From an uncultured Lactobacillus sp. (GTDB taxonomy: Bacteria; Bacillota; Bacilli; Lactobacillales; Lactobacillaceae): a stretch of DNA of 10,037 nt. The stretch lies in the NCBI RefSeq assembly GCF_948948975.1, contig NZ_CARBVX010000033.1:1-10037 (forward strand), read 5' to 3'. Shown here piece after piece: positions 1-6,513 of this stretch; position 1 is the stretch's first letter; each line of letters starts with the position of its first letter. The notes under the pieces are model-generated. The model was not told where the DNA came from, made no database searches, and saw only the letters and a list, made by a program, of their open reading frames with translations. Position numbers and translations under genes: made by a program.

Positions 1-10
1 TTAGACATAA

Positions 11-46
11 TAAAAACCTCGAAATTCTTGTCCGAATTTCGGGGTT
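11..46 (-). terminator. Rho-independent terminator of the BMP-type lipoprotein gene
   Basis: A 13-bp inverted repeat pairs 15-27 with 34-46 around a 6-nt loop. Read on the minus strand, the hairpin is followed directly by five T's (GGTTTTTATT). It starts about 30 nt past the stop codon of the lipoprotein gene. One pair is C-A mismatched in the minus-strand RNA but would be G-U in a plus-strand RNA. The T-run exists only on the minus side, so that is the direction assigned. Confidence 0.8.
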
Positions 47-76
47 CATATCACTACCTCTCCCTTTTTAGTATTA

Positions 77-1147
77 TTAATCTTTATCAACTTTAATCTT
101 ACCATCAATGATTTTCTGTCTAGCTTTTTGAACTTTAATCCAGGTATGATAGGATAAGTTTCCTTGAACTAAAGAAATACCTTTATTTTTAAGACCATAG
201 CTTAGATTTTTCCCACCTGGGAATTTTCCCTTAGCAGTTTGGGTAGCGATATCTTCAACAGCAAGATCGGCACTTTTGATAACTGAAGTAAGAGTGAAAT
301 TAGATGGTTGACCACCTTTTGCAAAATAATCTCCTAATTGGGTTTGATCTTCATCAGAACCAATAACCCATACTTTGTGTCCTACAGGTTGGGCTTGATT
401 GATTTCTTGTGCGGCTTTGAATACACCTCGGCCACTTTTGCCCGCTGCTTGAAAAATGATGTCAGCTTTTTTACCGTACATTTCCTGGGCAATATCGTGT
501 GCTTTATTAGTATCGGAAAAGTTTCCAACTGTCTGAGTTACTACTTTAATATGCTTGTGGAGTTTATGACTTGTTGTTCTTACTCCCTGAATAAAACCAG
601 CTTTGAAGGAAGTCATTTCTTTACTATTTTGACCTAAGACTAAACCGACGATCTGACTTTTAGTTGTATAAGCAGCTGCTACACCGGCTAAATAGGCTCC
701 TTCTTGATTTTTAAAGGAGACACCGGTTAAATTTTTTAATTTTGGAGTAGGGGCATCAATAACAACAAAGTTCTTTTTCGGATTATTTTTAGCCGCTTTA
801 ATAATATTTGGCTTAAGAGTATAGCCAACACTAATAATAGTGGAGAAGTTTTTATCTAGAGCTTCATCAATAGTGGCCTGATAATCTTTCGGATCTTTAG
901 GTACAAAATAATCGTAGCCTTTGTTTCCTTCTGGAAGATCATTTTTAGTACCATAATCTTTTAAGCCGTTCCAGACAGATTGATTTAAAGAATTATCTTT
1001 AATGCCGTTAATGTCGGATATCAGAGCGATATGATTGTCTGCATTTTTACTTGTTGTTTCCTCATGATTGGGTTTGCTACAAGCACTTGCTATTAAAAAG
1101 ATGGCACTTGTGATCAATAATAGATTAAATTTTTTATTTAGTTTCAT
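77..1147 (-). CDS. BMP/PnrA-family nucleoside-binding lipoprotein (ABC importer substrate-binding protein)
   Basis: This 356-residue protein is exported and lipid-anchored. A basic N-terminus (KLNKKF) and hydrophobic core lead to a lipobox ending ASAC, with the acylated cysteine at residue 23. The mature part matches the Bmp/PnrA family (periplasmic-binding fold type I): DINGIKDNSLNQ near 45-56, FVVIDAP at 127-133, LTGVSFKNQEGAYLAG at 140-155, a GFIQGVR segment near 184-190, IFQAAGKSGRGVFKAA at 231-246 and VIGSDEDQ at 261-268. Characterised family members bind purine or other nucleosides for an ABC importer, so nucleoside uptake is inferred here; the ligand cannot be read from the sequence. 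The length is normal for the family. The ATG is supported by GAGG 7 nt upstream on the minus strand. The gene has its own terminator and follows the terminator of the PhnD-type gene, so it probably has its own promoter in the roughly 40 nt between; I could not identify a convincing one. No permease or ATPase gene is adjacent. Confidence 0.88.
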   Translation of the reverse strand: MKLNKKFNLLLITSAIFLIASACSKPNHEETTSKNADNHIALISDINGIKDNSLNQSVWNGLKDYGTKNDLPEGNKGYDYFVPKDPKDYQATIDEALDKNFSTIISVGYTLKPNIIKAAKNNPKKNFVVIDAPTPKLKNLTGVSFKNQEGAYLAGVAAAYTTKSQIVGLVLGQNSKEMTSFKAGFIQGVRTTSHKLHKHIKVVTQTVGNFSDTNKAHDIAQEMYGKKADIIFQAAGKSGRGVFKAAQEINQAQPVGHKVWVIGSDEDQTQLGDYFAKGGQPSNFTLTSVIKSADLAVEDIATQTAKGKFPGGKNLSYGLKNKGISLVQGNLSYHTWIKVQKARQKIIDGKIKVDKD

Positions 1148-1185
1148 TTGAAAACCTCGATTAAAAATCTATTCTAATTTTAAAC

Positions 1186-1227
1186 GAGAAAAAGACCATC
1201 CTACAAGTCAAAGTAGGGTGGTCTTTT
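1186..1227 (-). terminator. Rho-independent terminator of the PhnD-type gene
   Basis: A 15-bp inverted repeat pairs 1190-1204 with 1213-1227 around an 8-nt loop. It starts 13 nt past the stop codon of the PhnD-type gene. On the minus strand the stem ends in TCTTTTTCTC, giving a five-T run. One pair is C-A on the minus strand and G-U on the plus strand. The hairpin separates the two lipoprotein genes and argues against them forming a simple operon, although read-through is possible. Confidence 0.82.
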
Positions 1228-1240
1228 AAAAATATTAAAT

Positions 1241-2173
1241 TTATTTTTCAGCCTTTTTAGCTTCAGCTTCGTATTCACGAACAATATTGAAGTTAGAATC
1301 TTTAGAATCTACATAACCATAGTGTTGGTAAATGTTTTCGAGGATCTTCTTACCCTTCTTGGTCTTAGCAATATCCTTAAAGGCAGTAGCAAGTTTCTTT
1401 CTAAAGGACTTAGACATACCACTTCTAACAGCAACAGTATCGTTTGGAATGTATTTAGTAAAGTAAATTGGAACAACATCTTTCATTACAGCAGGTGCAT
1501 CTTTAGCAGCAAGAGGACGAGCATCGGAGAAGACAAAGGCAGCATCGGCATCACCGTTGTAAACTGATAAAACAGCTTGATCGTGTCCCTTAACTTGAAC
1601 TAATTTACAATCTTTTGGTACATTTAAACCTTTTTTGTGAAGTTCTGCAATTGGAAGAACGTAGCCAGAAGTAGAAGTTGGATCTTGAACGGCAATTGTC
1701 TTACCATTTAGATCTTTCCAAGATTTAATCTTAGAGCCTTTTTTAACTACGATCATTGAACGGTAGCTATCCATTAATTTGTGGTTTTGCTTACCGCTTG
1801 GTTCGTCATAGCCATAGCGTTGCGCTTGGAGCAAAACGTCAGCAACACCACGTTTGTGGGCTAAGACATAAGCATCAGGTGGTAAGAAACCAACATCAAC
1901 TTTCTTTGATGCCATTGCTTCAACTAAAGCAGAGTTATCAGTTGAAACAGTCACATGAACAGGCATGTGCAATTGCTTTTCAAGCAAGCCTTGTAATGGC
2001 TTAGCTTTAGCTTCAAGTTTAGAAGCTTGGACACTAGGAACAAACTGAACATTTAATTCCTTAGGAGTATAGCCCTCACTTGTTTTAGAAGCAGATTTAT
2101 TATTTGAACATGCAGCAGTTGATACAGCAAGTAAAACCATAGCAGCGCCGATTAAAAATTTTTTTATCTTCAT
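1241..2173 (-). CDS. PhnD-type phosphate/phosphite/phosphonate-binding lipoprotein
   Basis: This 310-residue exported lipoprotein has a signal peptide (KIKKF, then a hydrophobic stretch) and lipobox TAAC, with cysteine 22 as the lipid-modified residue. The rest fits the PhnD/phosphonate-bd family (periplasmic-binding fold type II): LNVQFVPS at 40-47 at the start of the first lobe, VDVGFLPPDAYVLAH at 92-106, DPTSTSGYVLP at 164-174 (the family's hallmark anion-binding loop) and GHDQAVLSVYNGDADAAFV at 196-214. Family members deliver phosphonates, phosphite or phosphate to PhnC/PhnE-type transporters. The actual ligand is not determinable here, and some family members bind other compounds. The ATG is well supported by GGAGG 5 nt upstream (2179-2183). 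No phnC or phnE lies beside it: downstream is a terminator and a BMP-type gene, and upstream is a divergent gene. It is therefore an orphan binding protein, or it serves a transporter encoded elsewhere. Confidence 0.88.
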   Translation of the reverse strand: MKIKKFLIGAAMVLLAVSTAACSNNKSASKTSEGYTPKELNVQFVPSVQASKLEAKAKPLQGLLEKQLHMPVHVTVSTDNSALVEAMASKKVDVGFLPPDAYVLAHKRGVADVLLQAQRYGYDEPSGKQNHKLMDSYRSMIVVKKGSKIKSWKDLNGKTIAVQDPTSTSGYVLPIAELHKKGLNVPKDCKLVQVKGHDQAVLSVYNGDADAAFVFSDARPLAAKDAPAVMKDVVPIYFTKYIPNDTVAVRSGMSKSFRKKLATAFKDIAKTKKGKKILENIYQHYGYVDSKDSNFNIVREYEAEAKKAEK

Positions 2174-2212
2174 TTTTTCCTCCAGAAACTATTTAATGAA
2201 GTTGACGACTTA

Positions 2213-2241
2213 AAGATAGCAAACTATAGATTCTAGTTCAA
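2213..2241 (-). promoter_or_regulatory. Candidate sigma-A promoter of the PhnD-type gene
   Basis: On the minus strand, TTGAAC (2241-2236) and TATCTT (2218-2213) are separated by exactly 17 nt. Transcription would start near 2206, leaving a leader of about 30 nt that contains the GGAGG ribosome binding site. The -35 box is good and the -10 box only moderate. It is the best-spaced pair I found upstream of this gene. Confidence 0.45.
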
Positions 2242-2394
2242 GAGCAAATGTGAATATTTTTAAACTATATCGTCTATAATGTACGTTATTAAACGCACTA
2301 TATAAGTGATAAAGATTGATAAAATGCGTGTTTTAGCGCAGATTTATACAAAGAAATAAAAAAATATAAAAAGATATATTTTCATACTACAACA

Positions 2395-2425
2395 TATTGT
2401 ATCTAAATTTTCTTTTGATACAATA
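2395..2425. repeat. Perfect 9-bp inverted repeat over the promoter (possible operator)
   Basis: TATTGTATC (2395-2403) and GATACAATA (2417-2425) are perfect inverted copies separated by 13 nt. The left arm contains the -35 hexamer and the right arm the -10 hexamer of the plus-strand promoter. No T-run follows, so it is not a terminator. The position suggests a repressor site, but part of the symmetry follows from TTGTAT and TACAAT resembling each other's reverse complement, so chance cannot be excluded. I do not recognise it as a known operator. Confidence 0.5.
2397..2424 (+). promoter_or_regulatory. Candidate sigma-A promoter of the family 1 binding-protein gene
   Basis: TTGTAT (2397-2402) and TACAAT (2419-2424) are separated by 16 nt. 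The predicted start near 2431 gives a leader of about 32 nt carrying the GGAGG site. This start also makes an upstream GTG at 2430 implausible as a start codon, because it would sit at the very 5' end of the message. Confidence 0.6.
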
Positions 2426-2451
2426 AATAGTGCTTTTAATTTTGTGTTACT

Positions 2452-2456
2452 GGAGG
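2452..2456 (+). promoter_or_regulatory. Ribosome binding site fixing the start of the family 1 binding protein
   Basis: GGAGG lies 6 nt before the ATG at 2463. The same frame is open from a GTG at 2430, but that would place 11 non-signal-like residues ahead of a classic lipoprotein signal peptide and would put this site inside the coding region. The ATG at 2463 is therefore taken as the real start. Confidence 0.85.
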
Positions 2457-2462
2457 ATTTTA

Positions 2463-3755
2463 ATGAATTTATATAAAAAGATTGCTTTAGGTTTTGTTGC
2501 CGGTATGGCAGTAATTACTGCTGGATGTTCTAAAGATAAGAAAGATAATTCAGCAGCAAACATTCCAACTAAAATTACAAAGAAGACTACGGTAACTTTT
2601 TGGCATGGAATGAATGGTGGGCAACGAACAGAATTAGAGAAATTAACGGCGGAATTTGAAAAGAAAAATCCAAATATTGAAGTTAAGCTTGAAAACCAAG
2701 GATCTTATATTGATTTACAAGCTAAGGTAAATTCTACTTTGCAGTCACCAAATAATTTACCAACAATTACTCAGGCTTATCCAGGCTGGCTTTACAATGC
2801 TGCAAAAAGTAATATGCTGGTAGATCTTTCTCCATATATCAATAATCAGAAGCTAGGCTGGGGAAGTGCAGCTAAGTCTGGTATTAGAGATGAATTATTA
2901 GATGGGGCAAAAATTCAAGGAAAACAATATGGAATACCATTTAATAAATCTATTGAAGTCTTAACTTATAATAAGTCTATCTTTGAAAAATATGGTATTA
3001 AAAAAGTTCCTACAACTATGAAAGAATTAGCTCAAGTTTCAGAAACTATTTACAAGAAGAGTAACCATGAAGTTGTAGGTGCAGGATTTGATTCATTAGC
3101 AAATTACTATACTTTAGGTATGAAGAACGAGGGAATTAATTTTACTGATAAAATTGATTTCACGGGTAGCAAGTCACGAAAAGTCATTGATTACTATGCC
3201 CAAGGAATGAAGAAAGGATACTTCACAACTGCTGGATCAGCTCATTATTTATCTGGACCTTTTGCTAATGAAAAAGTTGCTATGTATATTGGAACTTCTG
3301 CTGGTGAAGGCTATGTTAAAAAAGCCGTTGGAGATAAATTCACTTATGATGTAGCGGCACGCCCTGGAAAATACACTATGCAGCAAGGAACAGATATCTA
3401 TATGTTCAAAAAAGCCACAGGAATGCAAAAGAGCGCAGCATTTAAATACATGCAATTTTTAACTTCTAAGTCTGCTCAACTTGACTGGGCTAATGCAACT
3501 GGGTATATTCCAGTTAATAATGCTGTTGTAACGTCTAAAGAATATAAAGAAAATACCAAGACCAAGTTGCCTGCTAAGCTTGAAGGTGCAATGAAATATT
3601 TATACAGTGTTCCTGTAGCTAAAAATTCAAATGCAGCTTATAGTCAGTTAGATCCAATCATGGCTAAGATTCTGTATGCAGCTAAGAATGGTCAAAATGT
3701 TAATAATCAAATTAAAGCTGGTAAAGCAAAATTTGATGCAACATGGAAACAATAA
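2463..3755 (+). CDS. Family 1 extracellular solute-binding lipoprotein (UgpB/MalE-like, sugar or glycerol-phosphate type)
   Basis: From the ATG at 2463 the protein has 430 residues. It begins with a lipoprotein signal (NLYKK, a hydrophobic core, lipobox TAGC) and lipid-modified cysteine 22. It matches the family 1 solute-binding proteins of carbohydrate ABC importers: VTFWHGM at 44-50, LTAEFEKKNPNIEV at 61-74, a TITQAYPGWLY segment near 101-111 and a C-terminal KYMQFLTS helix region. The FWHGM and YPGWLY features most resemble UgpB-type sn-glycerol-3-phosphate binders, but the family is broad and the ligand cannot be assigned. The length is normal (about 400-440). It is a single gene with its own promoter and a strong terminator. 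No MalF/MalG-type permeases or MsmK-type ATPase follow, so it must share a transporter encoded elsewhere or act only in binding. It is divergent from the PhnD-type gene and convergent with menA. Confidence 0.88.
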   Translation: MNLYKKIALGFVAGMAVITAGCSKDKKDNSAANIPTKITKKTTVTFWHGMNGGQRTELEKLTAEFEKKNPNIEVKLENQGSYIDLQAKVNSTLQSPNNLPTITQAYPGWLYNAAKSNMLVDLSPYINNQKLGWGSAAKSGIRDELLDGAKIQGKQYGIPFNKSIEVLTYNKSIFEKYGIKKVPTTMKELAQVSETIYKKSNHEVVGAGFDSLANYYTLGMKNEGINFTDKIDFTGSKSRKVIDYYAQGMKKGYFTTAGSAHYLSGPFANEKVAMYIGTSAGEGYVKKAVGDKFTYDVAARPGKYTMQQGTDIYMFKKATGMQKSAAFKYMQFLTSKSAQLDWANATGYIPVNNAVVTSKEYKENTKTKLPAKLEGAMKYLYSVPVAKNSNAAYSQLDPIMAKILYAAKNGQNVNNQIKAGKAKFDATWKQ

Positions 3756-3778
3756 TTTAGTTGATTTTAAAATTAAAG

Positions 3779-3816
3779 AAGGTCGAAACTTCGATGGCGA
3801 AGTTTCGACCTTTTTT
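3779..3816 (+). terminator. Strong, probably bidirectional Rho-independent terminator
   Basis: A perfect 15-bp stem pairs 3779-3793 with 3798-3812 around a 4-nt loop (ATGG). It is followed on the plus strand by a run of six T's (3811-3816). It starts 23 nt past the stop of the plus-strand binding-protein gene and lies just past the end of menA on the other strand. Read in the minus direction it is followed by the weaker TTCTTTAATTTT, so it can plausibly end the cyd-menA transcript too. Confidence 0.92.
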
Positions 3817-3820
3817 GTAA

Positions 3821-4747
3821 TTATTTAATTCTAAGATTTAACATCAAACCGATAAAGAAACCAACCGCTTCAGTAATAAACAATACTTGCGTATTTTGAA
3901 CAACTTTAGGAAATGATTTTGGCTTCGTCTGAATTTTCCAAAGAAAGCGCATATTTTTATAGATTGTTGGAATACAAATCAAGATTAAAGCGACGCTCCA
4001 CGGAAGTACTCCAATCCAAATTGCCCAACCTGTTAAAAAGAATCCCAGTAAGTAGTTAAATACAAACAAGTAAAGACCACCCTTAATTCCAATATAAGAA
4101 ACTAAAGTATGTCTTCCATTTGCGATATCTGCATCATGATCACACAGGTTGTTTCCTAGCATTAGTGTGAAATTGCAAATTTCTGGAATACCAGCAGCTA
4201 AGATAATTGGCCAAACAAAATTCCAATTGAAAGCTACATAGGGATAAACGTTAATATAGACCATAATTAGAAAAATTCCAAATCCCATTGCAAAACAAGC
4301 AGCTATTTCTCCAAAAGGTCCAGCAGAAATTGTATGTGAGCCTGTGGAATAGGAGATAGCAATTGCGTAACAAATAATTCCAATAATCCAAATATAGATA
4401 TTAGTTTGAAATCCAATCAGAATAGCGCAAACAGCTGAAATGATGAATAATACCCAAACAAAAGCTAAAACGTGTTTAGGATTAAGGTGATACTTACCAA
4501 TGGGATTCTTCTTATGATCGCCAGTTTTGGCAGCTTTTTCACGTTTATAATCCCAATAGCCATCATTCACGTTCATAAAAATTTGTAGAACAATCGTGGC
4601 AATACACATTTCAATTGTAGGAAAAATTCTGAAAAACTGAAAATTATATTCTGTATACATCATCCCTAATAATACGGGAATAATTGAATTAAATAGGGTA
4701 CGTGGTTCAATTAATTCATAGTAGCCTTGCTTTACTTCAGCAGACAT
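3821..4747 (-). CDS. menA: MenA-type prenyltransferase (1,4-dihydroxy-2-naphthoate polyprenyltransferase, UbiA family)
   Basis: This 308-residue membrane protein belongs to the UbiA superfamily, whose MenA members attach a polyprenyl chain to 1,4-dihydroxy-2-naphthoate to give demethylmenaquinone. Both Mg-diphosphate-binding aspartate motifs are present: NDGYWDYKRE at 61-70 (D62, D66) and DHDADIANGRHTL at 203-215 (D203, D207). Between and after them lie several hydrophobic helices (about 90-112, 115-133, 146-165, 178-195, 223-245, 248-262 and 286-304). It is the last gene of the cyd operon, 20 nt after cydC, with only a weak AAAGAAG-type ribosome binding site. Location beside a quinol oxidase supports the menaquinone assignment over other UbiA substrates. 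No other menaquinone gene is in the window, so the naphthoate may be made elsewhere in the genome or taken up from outside; that is inference. The ATG is the first possible start after cydC. Confidence 0.85.
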   Translation of the reverse strand: MSAEVKQGYYELIEPRTLFNSIIPVLLGMMYTEYNFQFFRIFPTIEMCIATIVLQIFMNVNDGYWDYKREKAAKTGDHKKNPIGKYHLNPKHVLAFVWVLFIISAVCAILIGFQTNIYIWIIGIICYAIAISYSTGSHTISAGPFGEIAACFAMGFGIFLIMVYINVYPYVAFNWNFVWPIILAAGIPEICNFTLMLGNNLCDHDADIANGRHTLVSYIGIKGGLYLFVFNYLLGFFLTGWAIWIGVLPWSVALILICIPTIYKNMRFLWKIQTKPKSFPKVVQNTQVLFITEAVGFFIGLMLNLRIK

Positions 4748-4767
4748 AGTAAACTTCTTTCTATTTT

Positions 4768-6513
4768 TTAGATTAGTCCTTGATCCATTAAATAAAGTTG
4801 GTGGAAATGTTCATTATGTTTAAAGAGATCATGTGGATTTCCTTGCATGGTAACTTTTCCATCTTTAAAGAAGAGAACTTCGTTCATATATTTTACACCT
4901 TGCAAGTGATGAGTTACCCAAACTACTGTTTTTTCTTTTAAAACATCAAATACTAAATTTAATAGTTTTTGTTCTGTGATTGGATCTAAACCAACTGTCG
5001 GCTCATCTAAGAGGACAATTGGGGTATCTTGTAAAAGTACACGCGCAAGGGCTAAACGTTCCTTCTGACCGCCTGAAAAGCGAGCACCAGCTTCTGCAAC
5101 TTCTGTATCTAATTTTTTAGGAAGCGAATTAATGAAGTCAGCTAGCTGGACTTTTTCTAAAATTTCCATCATTTGATCAGCAGTAGCATCAGGATTAGCC
5201 ATTCTTAGATTTTTGTAAATAGTGGTATTAAACAAAAATGGTTCCTGGTTTAGAACTGAAAATAACTTAGAACGTTCTTTTTGCAGAGCTAAAACATTAA
5301 CCTTATCCAAAGTGACGGTACCTTTATTAGGTTTCAAATCTCCTAAGATTAACTGTAAGATAGTACTTTTTCCAGCTCCAGATGGTCCAATTAGAGCAGC
5401 TTTTTGACCTCTTTTTAGGGTAAGAGAGAAATCTTGAATGATTGGATGATCCTCTCCAGGATAAGTAAATGAGATATCAGTAACCTTTAAAGTTCCCGCA
5501 AAAACAGGATCAACATATTCTTGCTGAGGTAAATGATTTTCAGGTACTGTTAATTCATTTAAATGCTTCACTGAATCGCTATATGTATGCCATTCTTCGA
5601 TACCTTGTCCAACAGGAATAAAGGCATCTGATAAAGGAAATAAAGCTAAAACAACAGCGCCAACGTAATTAGCAGCTTCTTGATTATAAGTAAGATTTTT
5701 ATTAGTGAAATAAAGAATAGCGACAGCCATTAAACCAAAGATACATTCAAGAACAAAATCTCTCGCCCAATCAAATTTTCCAGATTTTTTTTCATGCTTA
5801 CTTAGAGATTTCAAAGTAGTCTTGGTCTGATTGAAAAAGGCATCTCTTCGTCCAGAAATTTTCCAATCGCCAGCTCCTAAAACTTGATCAGTAAATTCTG
5901 TATAAAGCTGTGCTTTTTCTGCCTTCTCTTTACCACGTACAGGAGCTTGTTTTAAGAGTGAAAAGAAAGGAACAAGAACAAGTTCCATAATCAATAGAGT
6001 CGCAATAATACCAGCTAAGGGCCAGGAGAATAAGCCAAGCAAAATTACAACAATAAAGCCTACGATGTAACTTAGAATTGCTGGAAAAATAGTTCTTAAA
6101 TAAAGATTTTGCAAATGACCAATATCGTCAGTCAGAAGCGAAAGAATGCTTCCTGTTTGAAAAGTCGAACCGACGGCGGAAGTATTCTTTTCGGCAATAT
6201 AAAAAAGTTGACGTCTCAAAGAACTAGTAACACGCAAAATCCAGTTGTGAGAAACTAAACGCTCTAAATATCTAAATAGCGGTCTTCCAATTCCGACAGC
6301 ACGCATTAAGACAATAGGAACATAAATCATTAAGATGTTTTCTGGATGCGTTGCAGCTTTATCAATTGTATAACCAGCGTAAAACATTAAGGCGCCGCCA
6401 CAGAAGAACATAACAACGCCAAGAAAAATTGCTAAAAGAAAGTTCCATTTATATTTTGCTAGATAGGGTTTAACCCAATGTTCATGTTTCCAAGAAAATT
6501 TTTTATTCATCAT
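4768..6513 (-). CDS. cydC: CydC subunit of the thiol-exporting ABC transporter (CydDC), required for cytochrome bd assembly
   Basis: This 581-residue protein is a fused ABC exporter half. Its N-terminal transmembrane domain (about 1-325) carries RYLERLVSHNWILR at 81-94, typical of CydC. The C-terminal ATPase has Walker A GPSGAGKS (376-383), Q-loop Q423, signature FSGGQ (479-483), Walker B IVLLDE (499-504, catalytic E504) and switch H535. All catalytic elements look intact. With CydD it exports glutathione/cysteine to the cell exterior and is needed for assembly of the bd oxidase (known from E. coli). Its start overlaps the cydD stop by 4 nt (ATGA), which favours translational coupling and equal subunit amounts; a second ATG immediately follows, so the start could be one codon later. 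Naming follows E. coli/family models. In Bacillus-style operon naming, the third gene is cydC and the fourth cydD, so this gene may be called cydD there. Confidence 0.9.
   Translation of the reverse strand: MMNKKFSWKHEHWVKPYLAKYKWNFLLAIFLGVVMFFCGGALMFYAGYTIDKAATHPENILMIYVPIVLMRAVGIGRPLFRYLERLVSHNWILRVTSSLRRQLFYIAEKNTSAVGSTFQTGSILSLLTDDIGHLQNLYLRTIFPAILSYIVGFIVVILLGLFSWPLAGIIATLLIMELVLVPFFSLLKQAPVRGKEKAEKAQLYTEFTDQVLGAGDWKISGRRDAFFNQTKTTLKSLSKHEKKSGKFDWARDFVLECIFGLMAVAILYFTNKNLTYNQEAANYVGAVVLALFPLSDAFIPVGQGIEEWHTYSDSVKHLNELTVPENHLPQQEYVDPVFAGTLKVTDISFTYPGEDHPIIQDFSLTLKRGQKAALIGPSGAGKSTILQLILGDLKPNKGTVTLDKVNVLALQKERSKLFSVLNQEPFLFNTTIYKNLRMANPDATADQMMEILEKVQLADFINSLPKKLDTEVAEAGARFSGGQKERLALARVLLQDTPIVLLDEPTVGLDPITEQKLLNLVFDVLKEKTVVWVTHHLQGVKYMNEVLFFKDGKVTMQGNPHDLFKHNEHFHQLYLMDQGLI

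Noticed and set aside
338..637. Plus-strand open frames inside the minus-strand lipoprotein genes (338-637, 1322-1567, 1756-2004)
   Set aside because: They lie wholly within well-supported genes on the other strand, lack convincing ribosome binding sites, and encode no recognisable domain.
1171..1211. TTGACT (1211-1206) and TAGAAT (1176-1171) on the minus strand as a promoter for the BMP-type gene
   Set aside because: The hexamers are 29 nt apart, far from the usual 16-18, and the -35 candidate lies in the terminator loop.
2325..2340. TGCG-N8-CGCA as a catabolite-control (cre) site
   Set aside because: The spacing and the central bases do not match the cre consensus. A four-base arm is too short to support an operator call.
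2430..2462. In-frame GTG at 2430 giving an 11-residue longer family 1 binding protein
   Set aside because: It would sit at the predicted transcription start and swallow the GGAGG site. The added residues do not look like part of a lipoprotein signal peptide. The ATG at 2463 has correct spacing.
3249..3455. Minus-strand open frame within the family 1 binding-protein gene
   Set aside because: It is a shadow of a clear gene and has no recognisable product or ribosome binding site.
5222..5407. Plus-strand open frames inside cydC and cydB (5222-5407, 8508-8741)
   Set aside because: They are antisense to strongly conserved coding regions, including ATPase motifs, and show no features of their own.
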